NCBI RefSeq assembly: GCF_036577625.1
Contig: NZ_JARBDC010000084.1
Coordinates: 62,001-126,000, forward strand
Reading direction: 5' to 3'
Length of the DNA stretch: 64,000 nt
Source of the DNA: Paenibacillus_AB sp036577625
GTDB lineage: Bacteria; Bacillota; Bacilli; Paenibacillales; NBRC-103111
Below the pieces are notes generated by a model. It had not been told where the DNA came from. It made no database searches and was given only the letters and a program-made list of their open reading frames with translations. Within the stretch, counting starts at the first letter, position 1. Every line of letters begins with the position of its first letter. Below are positions 17,060-25,587 of this stretch, one piece after another. The position numbers and the translations under genes are program-made.

Positions 17060-17389
17060 CATAGTTAAAGGAAGTGAGCTTCGATAAGCGTTATAGCGAA
17101 TCCTTGCTGCTGCGAGGGCGGCATAGCCGGCCCGACGGAATTAGCTTCGAAGCCGCTCGGCATGCTGAATATACCGGAATTTCTCCTGCTATTCCTTTTC
17201 CGAATAGGTGTTGGTCCTTACGAACGGGAAAAGCTCCCGATAAATCGGCACCACATCGACAAAAAGCCGCGATTTGGGCGAGTTTAACGGGAGGTATTCC
17301 TGAAACTTCGGGCAACTGAGGGGAAATCGGTAAAATAGCAGGAGGTTTTACCGGTAAACTTTTCCATCCTCCCGACTTAGACGTTTTTC
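17060..17389. other. Gene-free stretch between convergent operons
   Basis: This 330-bp stretch holds no plausible gene. It contains short palindromic pieces such as TTTACCGGTAAA (about 17347-17358) flanked by CCTCC/GGAGG, which could end the leftward gene at 17390, and low-complexity degenerate motifs like those in other gaps of this window. Confidence 0.4.
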
Positions 17390-18733
17390 TCAGGATGAAG
17401 CGCCCGCCGCCCGAAACAGCTCCGGCAAATAGCGCCGCGCCGCTTCCAGCAGCTCGTCATCGGACAAGCTGGTCGTCCGTCCGTCTTCGTATTGGGCGAC
17501 GACCCATTCGTACATCGCCTGCACGCCTTCGGCCCGTTTGTCGATGCGCGCCGCGCCGGTCAGCTTCAGCTGGCGATTGACCCAATGCGCGACGCCGGCC
17601 GTGCCGGCTTTGTCGGTGACGAGCACGCCTAGCGGCCGATTGAGCAGTTTGTCGGTATCGAAAATATTGTAAATTTCTTCGTTCTTAATAATGCCGTCGG
17701 CGTGAATGCCGGCCGCGGTTACGTTGAACGACTTGCCGACGAACGGCGTCATCGGCGGAACCCGGTAGCCGAGCTCGCGCTCGAAATAGTCGGCGATTTC
17801 GGTCACGATCCGGGTATCGACCGACGTATCGCCCGTCAGCCCCATATATTCGAACAGCAGCCCCTCGATCGGCGTATTGCCCGTCCGTTCGCCGAAGCCC
17901 AGCAGCGTCCCGTTCACGCCCGAGCAGCCGTACAGCCAGGCCGTCGCCGCATTCGTCAGCACTTTGTAAAAATCGTTATGCCCGTGCCATTCGAGCTGCG
18001 CCGACGCGATGCCCGTCTCCGTACGGAGCGCGTGCAGCAGCCTCGGCACGCTGCGGGGCAGCGCCGCCCCCGGATAGCCGACCCCGTAGCCCATCGTATC
18101 GCACAGTCTCACCTTGACCGGGATGCCGCTTTCCTCGGACAGCCGCACGAGCCGCTGCACGAAAGGAACGACGAAGCCGTACACGTCCGCGCGCGTCACG
18201 TCCTCCAGATGGCAGCGGGGGCGAATGCCTTCGTCCAGCGCCGCCCGGACGATCGACAAATATTGCTCCATCGCCTGCTCGCGGTTCATTCCCAGCTTCA
18301 TATGAATATGGTAATCCGAGCACGACGTCAGAATACCCGTTTCGCGGATGCCCATTTCTTTCACGAGCTGAAAGTCTTTCGCGACGGCCCGAATCCACGC
18401 CGTAATTTCCGGGAACTCGTAGCCGCGTTCCTGGCAAGCCCGCACCGCCTGCCGGTCTTTCTCGCTGTACAGGAAAAATTCGGTTTGGCGTATGACGCCC
18501 TTCGGGCCGGACAGGCGGTGCAGCAAATCGAACAGCTCCGTTATTTGCTTCACCGTGTAGGGCGTGCGCGCCTGCTGGCCGTCGCGGAACGTCGTATCGG
18601 TAATGAAAATGTCGCCGGGCCGGTCCATCGGCACGTCGACTCCGTCGAAAACGATCAAAGGAGGCCGGTCGTAAGGAAAATGCTCGCGAAGCAAGTTCGG
18701 CTCTTGGCGGGCGGAATGGATATGCTCGTTCAT
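17390..18733 (-). CDS. Re-citrate synthase-like / isopropylmalate-synthase-family enzyme
   Basis: A 447-residue enzyme of the DRE-TIM metallolyase superfamily (isopropylmalate/homocitrate/Re-citrate synthases), which condense acetyl-CoA with a 2-oxo acid. The metal and catalytic motif is DTTFRDGQQ (about 46-54); HGHND (about 249-253) supplies the two His ligands, and GNTPIEGLL follows. It lacks the LeuA C-terminal regulatory domain. The N-terminal pattern (LREHFPYDRPPLIVFDG, then SGPKGVIRQTEFFLYSEKDR and SCSDYHIHMKLGM) matches what I recall of Re-citrate synthase from Clostridium kluyveri more than LeuA or NifV, so the oxo acid may be oxaloacetate; this is an inference. It stands alone, leftward, with AAAGGGTG before the ATG. 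Confidence 0.7.
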   Translation of the reverse strand: MNEHIHSARQEPNLLREHFPYDRPPLIVFDGVDVPMDRPGDIFITDTTFRDGQQARTPYTVKQITELFDLLHRLSGPKGVIRQTEFFLYSEKDRQAVRACQERGYEFPEITAWIRAVAKDFQLVKEMGIRETGILTSCSDYHIHMKLGMNREQAMEQYLSIVRAALDEGIRPRCHLEDVTRADVYGFVVPFVQRLVRLSEESGIPVKVRLCDTMGYGVGYPGAALPRSVPRLLHALRTETGIASAQLEWHGHNDFYKVLTNAATAWLYGCSGVNGTLLGFGERTGNTPIEGLLFEYMGLTGDTSVDTRIVTEIADYFERELGYRVPPMTPFVGKSFNVTAAGIHADGIIKNEEIYNIFDTDKLLNRPLGVLVTDKAGTAGVAHWVNRQLKLTGAARIDKRAEGVQAMYEWVVAQYEDGRTTSLSDDELLEAARRYLPELFRAAGASS

Positions 18734-18854
18734 GCAAGGTCACCCTTTCGTCATTTGCATTTATTGTATTCCATGAAGGTGATAAAATAAACTTTATATA
18801 TTTTATTGAGTATATAAAAATTGTTTATCGTTATGCTCGCTGGTTCGAAAACCG

Positions 18855-18883
18855 TTGCACTGCGCTCCGGTATCGGGTATGAT
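18855..18883 (+). promoter_or_regulatory. Sigma-A-type promoter of the UMP-kinase-like gene
   Basis: TTGCAC (18855-18860), 17-nt spacer, TATGAT (18878-18883). Transcription would begin near 18890, giving a leader of about 205 nt before the kinase start. Confidence 0.7.
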
Positions 18884-18915
18884 CCAAAAAAGGACGAAAA
18901 CGGGGAGGGAATGCG

Positions 18916-19098
18916 ATGACGATCGGCACGAACCGCGGTCTGCAAGCCGGCGGACGAAGGGCGGACATTTCGCCGTTTGCCGCGGCATCGTTTTTTCCGT
19001 TTTCCTTTATCCGTTATCGCATGGCGCCGGAGTCGCAGCCGACTCGGCGCTATTTTTTTGCCCGTCCAACCTATTGTTACGGAGGTGCTCGTCGATGA
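18916..19098 (+). CDS. Possible leader peptide overlapping the UMP-kinase-like gene
   Basis: A 60-residue ORF with a strong site (GGGAGGGA) ahead of ATG 18916. Its TGA at 19096-19098 overlaps the ATG of the kinase gene (ATGA), a translational-coupling arrangement. Its composition (many Arg, Phe and Pro) is not like a globular protein and no family is recognised. The intrinsic terminator at 19024-19059 lies inside it, so translation of this ORF could decide whether the terminator forms. It may equally be chance. Confidence 0.35.
   Translation: MTIGTNRGLQAGGRRADISPFAAASFFPFSFIRYRMAPESQPTRRYFFARPTYCYGGARR
19024..19059 (+). terminator. Leader terminator (possible attenuator) before the UMP-kinase-like gene
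   Basis: GCGCCG-G-AGTCG (19024-19035, one bulged G) pairs with CGACTCGGCGC (19040-19050), followed by TATTTTTTT (19051-19059). It stands between the promoter at 18855 and the gene at 19095 with no other complete gene in between, so most transcripts would stop here unless something prevents it. Confidence 0.75.
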
Positions 19099-19832
19099 AG
19101 TACAAGCGCATATTGGTCAAATTGAGCGGAGGAGCGATGGCCGGCAAGGAGGCCGTCGGCTTCGACCACGGGCGGCTTGCGCATATCGCGGACGAGGTGG
19201 TCGCCGTCGCGCGGCTCGGGGTGGAGGTCGCGATCGTCGTCGGCGGCGGAAACATGTTTCGCGGCAGCATGGCGGAGGCGTGGGGAATCGATCGCGCCGA
19301 AGCGGACAATATCGGCACGCTGGCGACGGTCATGAATTCGCTCATGCTTCGCGGCGTGCTGAAGGCGAAGACGGACCGGGACATCCGCGTCATGTCGGCG
19401 CTTGCCGTCAACGCGGTGGCCGAGCCGTACATTCGGCTGCGGGCGATTCACCATTTGGAGAAAGGGTACATCGTCATTTTCGCCGGCGGAAACGGGCAGC
19501 CTTACGTCACGACCGACTATCCGTCCGTGCAGCGCGCGCTGGAAGTGAACGCGCAGGCGATCCTCGTCGCCAAGCAGGGAGTGGACGGGGTGTACGACGG
19601 CGATCCGAAGCTTCATCCCGGCGCGAAGCTGTACGCGCAGCTTCCGTACGAGGAAGTCATTCGCCGCGACCTCAAGGTGATGGATTCGTCCGCTTTTTTG
19701 CTGGCGCGCGATTACGGTCTCCCGCTTCACGTCTTCAATTTCGACCGGGCCGGGGCGATGAAACGGATTTGCGAAGGCGAAAGCGTCGGCACGCTCGTGA
19801 CGGCCGGCGTATGGGCGAAGTTTGCGGAATGA
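19095..19832 (+). CDS. UMP kinase paralogue (PyrH-like)
   Basis: A 245-residue amino-acid-kinase-fold protein related to bacterial UMP kinase, which phosphorylates UMP to UDP. Visible pieces: KRILVKLSGGAMAG (phosphate loop), VVGGGNMFRGSMAE, NIGTLATVMNSLML, NGQPYVTTDYPS and QGVDGVYDGDPK. The usual GTGNPFFTTDTAA segment is altered to GGNGQPYVTTDYPSVQ and the late DSTA region to DSSAFLLA, so regulation or specificity may differ. The normal pyrH sits between tsf and frr; here it is isolated, so this is probably a second copy. GGAGG at 19081-19085 sets the start. A leader with a terminator precedes it. Confidence 0.8.
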   Translation: MKYKRILVKLSGGAMAGKEAVGFDHGRLAHIADEVVAVARLGVEVAIVVGGGNMFRGSMAEAWGIDRAEADNIGTLATVMNSLMLRGVLKAKTDRDIRVMSALAVNAVAEPYIRLRAIHHLEKGYIVIFAGGNGQPYVTTDYPSVQRALEVNAQAILVAKQGVDGVYDGDPKLHPGAKLYAQLPYEEVIRRDLKVMDSSAFLLARDYGLPLHVFNFDRAGAMKRICEGESVGTLVTAGVWAKFAE

Positions 19833-19921
19833 GGGGGCGGCTTATATGGGATGCGATGCGGATTTTGGCGGGTAAGAGTGACGCGGGTATGTCAAAACTA
19901 TTTCCTTTTCGCCATTTAGGC

Positions 19922-19949
19922 TTGAATTCTGACGAGCGTGCACTATACT
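19922..19949 (+). promoter_or_regulatory. Promoter of nadE
   Basis: TTGAAT (19922-19927), 16-nt spacer, TATACT (19944-19949), about 60 nt before the nadE start. Confidence 0.65.
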
Positions 19950-20012
19950 TGATGTTAGAAAGGCTGACGTAAGCAGCGACAAAATCGAATAACGCAGGAA
20001 GGTGTGGGGACG

Positions 20013-20822
20013 ATGAGCTTGCAGCAGGACATCATCGCGCGTCTCGGCGTCAAGCCGGAAATCGACGTCGATGCGGAAATTCGCAAACGGGTCGATTTTT
20101 TGAAAAAGTACGTGTTGGACAGCAATACGACAGGGCTGCTCATCGCGATCAGCGGCGGCGTGGACAGCGCGGTGGCGACCGGCCTGTGCAAAATGGCGAC
20201 CGACGAGCTGACGAAGGAAACCGGCCGCGACTATATTACGCTCGGCGTCTTCCAGCCGTACGGCGAGCAGGCCGACATCGCCGACAGCTACTCGGTCGCG
20301 GAAGCGTTCAATTTGACGCACAAGGCGGAAACGAACATCGAGCAGGCGGTCGACGAAATCGCGCTTGAGGTCGAGTACGCGTTCAAGTCGCTCGGCACCC
20401 CGCGCCATCTGAGCCGCGGCGGCAAAGGGAACGTGAAGGCGCGCACGCGGATGGTGATGCAGTATGCGCTCGCCTTCGACATGAACCTGCTCGTCGTCGG
20501 GACGGACCACGCTTCCGAGGCGATAACCGGATTTTTCACCAAGTACGGCGACGGCGCGGTCGACATTACGCCGCTCAGCTCGCTGAACAAGCGTCAAGTG
20601 CGCCAGCTGGCCGTACGGCTCGGCGTGCCGCAGCCGATTCTGGACAAGGCGCCGACCGCCGGCCTGTGGGACGGACAGACGGACGAAGCCGAGCTGGGCA
20701 TTACGTACGACGACAACAGCGATTATTTGGAAGGCAAGACGATCGATCCGGCCGCGCGGGAAAAGCTGGAGAAGCAATATTTGAAAACCGAGCACAAGCG
20801 GTCCCCGATTCCCGGCATTTGA
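20013..20822 (+). CDS. nadE: NH3-dependent NAD+ synthetase
   Basis: A 269-residue cytoplasmic enzyme that converts deamido-NAD+ (nicotinic acid adenine dinucleotide) plus ammonia and ATP to NAD+. The PP-loop ATP pyrophosphatase motif is AISGGVDSAVATGLC (about 45-59); later family motifs are GNVKARTRM, GTDHASEAITGFFTKYGDG and KAPTAGLWDGQTDE, and the end HKRSPIPGI is typical. The length matches the short ammonia-using type without a glutaminase domain. ATG 20013 follows AGGAAGG; a GTG at 20004 is less well placed. It has its own promoter and terminator, so it is monocistronic. Confidence 0.95.
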   Translation: MSLQQDIIARLGVKPEIDVDAEIRKRVDFLKKYVLDSNTTGLLIAISGGVDSAVATGLCKMATDELTKETGRDYITLGVFQPYGEQADIADSYSVAEAFNLTHKAETNIEQAVDEIALEVEYAFKSLGTPRHLSRGGKGNVKARTRMVMQYALAFDMNLLVVGTDHASEAITGFFTKYGDGAVDITPLSSLNKRQVRQLAVRLGVPQPILDKAPTAGLWDGQTDEAELGITYDDNSDYLEGKTIDPAAREKLEKQYLKTEHKRSPIPGI

Positions 20823-20844
20823 TTCGAAGCCGGCGGGCGAAACG

Positions 20845-20877
20845 GCGCGGGCGTCCGATCGGACGTTCGCGCTTTTT
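20845..20877 (+). terminator. Terminator of nadE
   Basis: GCGCG (20845-20849) with CGCGC (20868-20872) encloses the palindrome CGTCCGATCGGACG, followed by TTTTT (20873-20877). Confidence 0.8.
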
Positions 20878-20942
20878 CGCTTCGCACGAACACGCGTCGA
20901 CACGATTTGCCATGCGTTTGCTGGACGCGTTGTTGCCGCCCA

Positions 20943-20951
20943 TGGTATGAT
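20943..20951 (+). promoter_or_regulatory. Extended -10 promoter of the O-antigen-ligase-like gene
   Basis: TGG directly followed by TATGAT (20946-20951) forms an extended -10; no good -35 is seen. A start near 20958 supports translation from ATG 20995 and not from the upstream ATGs at 20947 or 20974. Confidence 0.5.
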
Positions 20952-20994
20952 GAATAGTAAAAAATACCAAATAATGGGTAGGTGTGGGCGTTCC

Positions 20995-23505
20995 ATGGCT
21001 GTCGCTGCCAAAAAAAATGTATACCGGCTAGGGCGCGAGCGCGCGGAGCTGCAGGAGCATCATTCGCTGTTGTATTGGTGCGCGGCCGCGTTCGCATTGG
21101 CGTTTTTATGGATCGCGCCGTTCCAAACCGGTTTGTTTTACGGCTCGAGCGCGAAATATGAAGGGCCGATTTACTCGGCCATGGTATGGACCGCGATCGC
21201 GTCGCTGGTGCTGGCCGTTTATTGCTTTAACCGGTGGCGCTTGAGCGAAGTGCGCGATGCGTACGCCGTCGCCGTCTGGGTCGTGCCGCTCGGCTACTTG
21301 CTGTCGCTTGTCAATGCGGTCAGCCGGCATCACGGCGAAAATTTGCTGCTGTTCCACGTCATGTACGCCGTCTTCTTTCTGACCGGTCTATGGATCGCCC
21401 GGAATCGGGTCGGACATGCGGCGCTCCGCGTCGGCATCGTTTGCTCCGCTTATGCGGTCGTCGCGTTTTGCTTGCTGAACATGTTCGGGAACGTTTATTT
21501 TTACGACGCGGTCATGCGGCAAGGAAATGAGGTGCGGCTGACGTCCGTGTTCCAGTACGCGAACGCGTTCGCCGGATTTTTGATCGTTCCTCTGCTGTGC
21601 GGCCTGCAGCTGATCGTCTCGTCGCGAAAATGGTATGTGACGGCCGTTCACGCCGTCATGCTCGTGCCGGTGCTGCTGTCGTTTTTCTTGACGCTGTCGC
21701 GCGGCGGTCTGGTCATGCTGCCGTTCATTTTGCTGGCCTTTTTGCCTTTTTTGGCGTTCGAAAAGCAAATTCGCTTTTTCGTCTACTTGCTCGTCGGCAG
21801 CGCGGCTTCCTTGCTGATCACCGATACGATCCGCGATACCGCGCTGACGGTGCTGGATACGATGACGGCGCGGCGCGGCCCGGACTTTAAAGTGAAGGAC
21901 ACGCTGTCCTTGTTCGATCCGCTGTCGTTCGGCGGCTGGAGTACGCTGCTTGTCGTCTCGCTGCTTGCGGCGGTCGCGATCGTTTTGCTGCATCATGCGG
22001 TCATGCCTCGGGTCGACATGCGGATCGCCCGAATCGCCGGCGCCAAGCATGCCCGCTTGTACTTCCCGGGCCTGATCGTGCTCGGACTGGCGCTCGGCTT
22101 GTTCGCCGCGGCCGGGCAGTCGTCCGTCGCGAAGGTGCTGCCGGAAGCGCTCGCCGCCCGCGTGCAAAGCATCAATCTGCAGCAGCACAGCGTATTGGAG
22201 CGGTTTACGATGTACCGCGACACGTTCAAGGCGCTGCGGGATTATCCGTTGTTCGGGGCGGGCGGCAACGCTTGGGCGAATTTGTATCCCCAATATGCCA
22301 ACAATCCGTATACGGTCAACCAAGTGCACAGCTTTTTGCTGCAATATATGGTGGAAATCGGATCGGTCGGGGTGCTGCTGCTGGTCGCGTTCGTCGGCTC
22401 GATCTTGTATTTGTTCGCGAGACGGTACTTCGCCGGACGTTCGCCGGAAGGGGAGCGCGATCTGCTGTTTTACGCCGTCGTCGTGGCCATTTTGTTCCAC
22501 AGCTTGATGGATTTCGAAATGAGCTACGTGTACGTGTCGGCGCTCGTCTTTTTGAGCTTGGGCGGACTCGCGTCCGGCTTTGACGGGCGGCTGCGCCGGC
22601 GGCGGACCGGGGATGCGGCGGAGCCGGTCAAGCCGGAGAAGAAGGGCAAGGAGCGAAGCTGGCGCCGCTATGCGCTTCCGGCATGCTTCGCCGTCGTATC
22701 GGCGCTGTTTCTGGTCGTCTCCGTCATTCGCTGGAGCGCGGACAGCCGGTATAACCAGGCCCTGCAGCTCGCAGGGGAAGGAAAGCCGCTGGAAGAGGTG
22801 CTCGTGCCGTTGGACAAGGCGCTTCGGCTTCAGCCGGACAACCCTTATTACGCGCTGATCCGAGTCAATTTCATGGAGCAGGTGTACGAGAAAACGAAAA
22901 ACGAAGCGTATTACGCCGACGCGACGCAATGGCTCGCTTCGATCAAACGGGCCGAACCGTACGACCGCAACGTCTTCGAAGCGGAGTACGCCCATTACAT
23001 GGCGAAAAACAAGCCGGAGGAAGCGTCCGTCTTGATGCAGGAAGGCCTGAAGCGGTACCCGTGGGTCATCGCCATGTACGAGCGCGCGGCTGCGCTGCAT
23101 CTGCAGCTTGGCGAAAATGCGCGGCAAGCCGGGATGAAGACGGCGGCGGATTCGCATTGGTCCGCCGGCGTACGGCTGCACGAGGTAATCGTCGCGAGGT
23201 TGAAGAAGCTGGAGTCGCTGCCGGAAGGGCAGATGGCGGGGAGCGCGTTCGGCGTAACGCCCAGCCTGTCGCTCACGTTCGGGCAAATGTATTTCATCCG
23301 CGGCGACGCGGCGAAGGCGGCCGAGCTTCTGGCCGCGACGACGGGCGATCAGCTCGACGCGGCGATCAGCAGGCCGGGGACGCGCTGGTATTTGGCGGCG
23401 CTGCAAAAGGCGGGCAAGCCGGACCAAGCGCTGTACGACAAGTTTACGAGCCGTTACCCGGAGGAGAAGCAGGAAATCGAGGCGATCGTTTCGACCGTCC
23501 TGTAA
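20995..23505 (+). CDS. O-antigen ligase/polymerase-family membrane protein with TPR-like tail
   Basis: An 836-residue protein. The first ~540 residues hold about 12 hydrophobic helices of the Wzy_C (O-antigen ligase) superfamily, with the characteristic large loop containing HSVLERFTMYRDTFKALRDYPLFGAGGNAW and NQVHSFLLQYMVEIG. After a last helix (YALPACFAVVSALFLVVSVI) the C-terminal ~250 residues are helical and repeat-like, with TPR-type pieces such as LVPLDKALRLQPDNPYYALIR. In Gram-positives such proteins polymerise or transfer glycan chains in exopolysaccharide or wall-glycan assembly. Taking ATG 20995 leaves a short basic cytoplasmic start. It may cooperate with the sugar operon at 33789-38437. 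Confidence 0.8.
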   Translation: MAVAAKKNVYRLGRERAELQEHHSLLYWCAAAFALAFLWIAPFQTGLFYGSSAKYEGPIYSAMVWTAIASLVLAVYCFNRWRLSEVRDAYAVAVWVVPLGYLLSLVNAVSRHHGENLLLFHVMYAVFFLTGLWIARNRVGHAALRVGIVCSAYAVVAFCLLNMFGNVYFYDAVMRQGNEVRLTSVFQYANAFAGFLIVPLLCGLQLIVSSRKWYVTAVHAVMLVPVLLSFFLTLSRGGLVMLPFILLAFLPFLAFEKQIRFFVYLLVGSAASLLITDTIRDTALTVLDTMTARRGPDFKVKDTLSLFDPLSFGGWSTLLVVSLLAAVAIVLLHHAVMPRVDMRIARIAGAKHARLYFPGLIVLGLALGLFAAAGQSSVAKVLPEALAARVQSINLQQHSVLERFTMYRDTFKALRDYPLFGAGGNAWANLYPQYANNPYTVNQVHSFLLQYMVEIGSVGVLLLVAFVGSILYLFARRYFAGRSPEGERDLLFYAVVVAILFHSLMDFEMSYVYVSALVFLSLGGLASGFDGRLRRRRTGDAAEPVKPEKKGKERSWRRYALPACFAVVSALFLVVSVIRWSADSRYNQALQLAGEGKPLEEVLVPLDKALRLQPDNPYYALIRVNFMEQVYEKTKNEAYYADATQWLASIKRAEPYDRNVFEAEYAHYMAKNKPEEASVLMQEGLKRYPWVIAMYERAAALHLQLGENARQAGMKTAADSHWSAGVRLHEVIVARLKKLESLPEGQMAGSAFGVTPSLSLTFGQMYFIRGDAAKAAELLAATTGDQLDAAISRPGTRWYLAALQKAGKPDQALYDKFTSRYPEEKQEIEAIVSTVL

Positions 23506-23512
23506 GGATCGG

Positions 23513-23543
23513 GCCCCGGCCTGCGCACAAGCCGGGGCTTTTT
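23513..23543 (+). terminator. Terminator of the O-antigen-ligase-like gene
   Basis: GCCCCGGC (23513-23520) pairs with GCCGGGGC (23531-23538), followed by TTTTT (23539-23543). Confidence 0.9.
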
Positions 23544-23568
23544 CCCGTTCTCCGGCGAACGGCGGTTG

Positions 23569-25503
23569 TTACGCCATCTCGTTGCCGCTTGTATAGACGA
23601 TCAGCGTTAACGTCGCTGCGGACACCTCTACGGCCGCCGACGTCGGGTTTTCATGATAAACGGTAATGGTGTCGGCCGCGGTCACTTTCGCATATATACG
23701 CGTGCCTTTCAGATTGCCTCCGAAAAACGCATCCACAACGTGACCGACCGACGCAAACGATTGAGCAACCGAACCGGTTGCCAGATTTACAATATTCGGG
23801 GCCGCTGTTGCGACCGCTGCGGCTGTTGCCAATTGACTGTATTGCACCATATCGGACGGCGGCTTTAAGGTGCCTTCTTGGACACAAAGACTAAAGTCAA
23901 TGTTTTGCTCATGAAGTGCGACATGGCTTGAATTTGTCGTATTGACCGGATACATGAAGTCGCCGACCGCAAACTTGCCGCCGCTATAATTCGCGTTCAG
24001 ACTGAATGCGTTCCGGCTGTCGACCTTCGGTTCGTCCTGCATATAAACGGGAGCAATCGGGAATCCGTTTGCGTAAGCCCCGATGTGCTCGATTTCGATA
24101 CGGGCGCCGACCGGCAAAGTGATAATAAAATTACCTGTATTGACAAGCTCGTTGAGGTTACGGACCGTCGCTAATTTCCATCCGTTGCCGTAATCGACAA
24201 TGTCGTCGCCGACGGTTATGCGTCTGTTCGTGCCGTTGTACTCCAGAACGTTCAGCTTAAAGTTGCGCGGATCGAAAGGCGCGATCTCCCTGTAAAGAAT
24301 ACAAACATATGCGTCCAGCTGCTTGTTTTTGATAGGGAAAGCAAGCTCTGCAGACTCGTTCCCTTTATTCCACAAACGAATGCCGTTCCTGCTTGTAAAA
24401 CCCGTCCATGTCGATTCAAAACGCTTAACATCGTAAACAAGCTTTTTATTGACGGTATTCCCGTTCATGCGAACGCCATACATGCCGTATTTGAAATCGT
24501 ACTGAGGCAGGAACTCAAAAAAATCGTCAATAAGCTGCGGGTTTCGTCCGAAGTCGAAAGCCGACGACATTAATAATTGGTTGTGCCCCTCGGTCGGGTT
24601 ATCCGTCTCCGTCCAAGTTTTTGCGGCATAGTCATACTTGGCGAAGTAACCTTCCGTGAATTTAATGTAGCAATCTTCCGTTTCTTTATAAGTCACATTC
24701 GACTTGAAAGCAAAGCCGCCCCAGCGGTGGACCGGGTTTAATTCAAAGAAGCAGTTGAAATACTCGGTATACCCTCCGCCCCAGAACGAGCCGGCGCACG
24801 TATCGTACACAACCGCCTTGGCAGGTTTTACGGCGGCTCCGGCATGCGCGTCATTGAAACCGTTTACGGACAAACCTCCGCCCTCGTTGCGTACGTAGTA
24901 GTCTGCAATGTTTGCAGCGCCTGCTCCTCTGACAATATAACCGCCGCCAACCGTTAAATTGGTGCATTGCGTTACGTTGGCTTGGTTCCAGAACCCCAGC
25001 AAACATTCGTGGAATGCGCAGTTTCGCAATTCGTTTTCATAGAAGTTGCCCCGACGGGTGCCGGTCCACGGGGAAGTATCCAGCGGGTACAGATGGCAGC
25101 CGATTGCAAACCGCTCGACAAGCACATTATCGAGAACCCATTTGTAAGCATTCGCGCCATTAAAGCATCTGTTAGCGTGAACGGTCGAGGTTTTGGTGAC
25201 GTTTCCAACGAAAACCCCGCCTTTGAACCGGACGCCTACTATGGTTTGCGCATTCCATCCGGTTTTTACCGCAAAAGCGTCCGCCATTTCCTCATAGTTC
25301 GGGCTAAATAAATCTCTGGATGTCGTCGGGTCGAAGAAAATCGCGGCATTACCCAAAAATTCAATAGAAGTGCCGGACCGGACATACAAGGTGTCGCGCA
25401 CATAATAAGCGGCATCATGCACTTCAAATACGTGATTGACCGTTGCGCCGTACTTCATTTTAGAGATGTTGTTATTGTCAGTGTAGGCCGCGGGGCTCCG
25501 CAA
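23569..25503 (-). CDS. Phage-tail/beta-helix-like protein, probably N-terminally truncated
   Basis: A reading frame of up to 644 residues, leftward. It is rich in Asn, Thr, Tyr and Gly with repeated short beta-strand patterns (YYVRDTLYVRSGTSIEF, NCAFHECLLGFWNQANVTQCTNLTVGGGYIVRG), as in right-handed beta-helix surface or tailspike proteins; the C-terminal 100 residues (AATAAAV.., DTITVYHENPTSAAVEV) look like a phage-structural end domain. It has visibly lower GC and different codon choice from its neighbours, suggesting transfer. Beta-helix proteins of this kind normally have a longer N-terminus before YYVRDTLYVRSGT. Here the frame runs straight out of a duplicated promoter element (25470-25587): the TTG at 25503 lies inside that element, and the first internal ATG (25458) has no ribosome-binding site. 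It is most likely a gene remnant or a fusion. Confidence 0.6.
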   Translation of the reverse strand: MRSPAAYTDNNNISKMKYGATVNHVFEVHDAAYYVRDTLYVRSGTSIEFLGNAAIFFDPTTSRDLFSPNYEEMADAFAVKTGWNAQTIVGVRFKGGVFVGNVTKTSTVHANRCFNGANAYKWVLDNVLVERFAIGCHLYPLDTSPWTGTRRGNFYENELRNCAFHECLLGFWNQANVTQCTNLTVGGGYIVRGAGAANIADYYVRNEGGGLSVNGFNDAHAGAAVKPAKAVVYDTCAGSFWGGGYTEYFNCFFELNPVHRWGGFAFKSNVTYKETEDCYIKFTEGYFAKYDYAAKTWTETDNPTEGHNQLLMSSAFDFGRNPQLIDDFFEFLPQYDFKYGMYGVRMNGNTVNKKLVYDVKRFESTWTGFTSRNGIRLWNKGNESAELAFPIKNKQLDAYVCILYREIAPFDPRNFKLNVLEYNGTNRRITVGDDIVDYGNGWKLATVRNLNELVNTGNFIITLPVGARIEIEHIGAYANGFPIAPVYMQDEPKVDSRNAFSLNANYSGGKFAVGDFMYPVNTTNSSHVALHEQNIDFSLCVQEGTLKPPSDMVQYSQLATAAAVATAAPNIVNLATGSVAQSFASVGHVVDAFFGGNLKGTRIYAKVTAADTITVYHENPTSAAVEVSAATLTLIVYTSGNEMA

Positions 25504-25587
25504 GGGAATGCCGCAGCGATGACCCGGGCCCCCTCGCGATGACTTTTCTCGTCATCGTGGTATGGATGTCATCGTTGCGGTATGCGC
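25470..25587 (-). repeat. Inverted copy of the regulated promoter at 28159-28276
   Basis: Read leftward, this ~118-bp segment matches 28159-28276 at about 90% by eye (roughly ten differences and one single-base gap). It keeps both operator-like dyads and the promoter, with -35 TTCCCT and -10 TACACT instead of TATACT. The homology ends within about 10 bp after the -10. The copy points at the phage-like ORF. Confidence 0.85.

Noticed and set aside
23569..25503. A prophage at this place
   Set aside because: Only one phage-like ORF is present; no integrase, terminase, portal, lysis genes or att repeats are seen around it.
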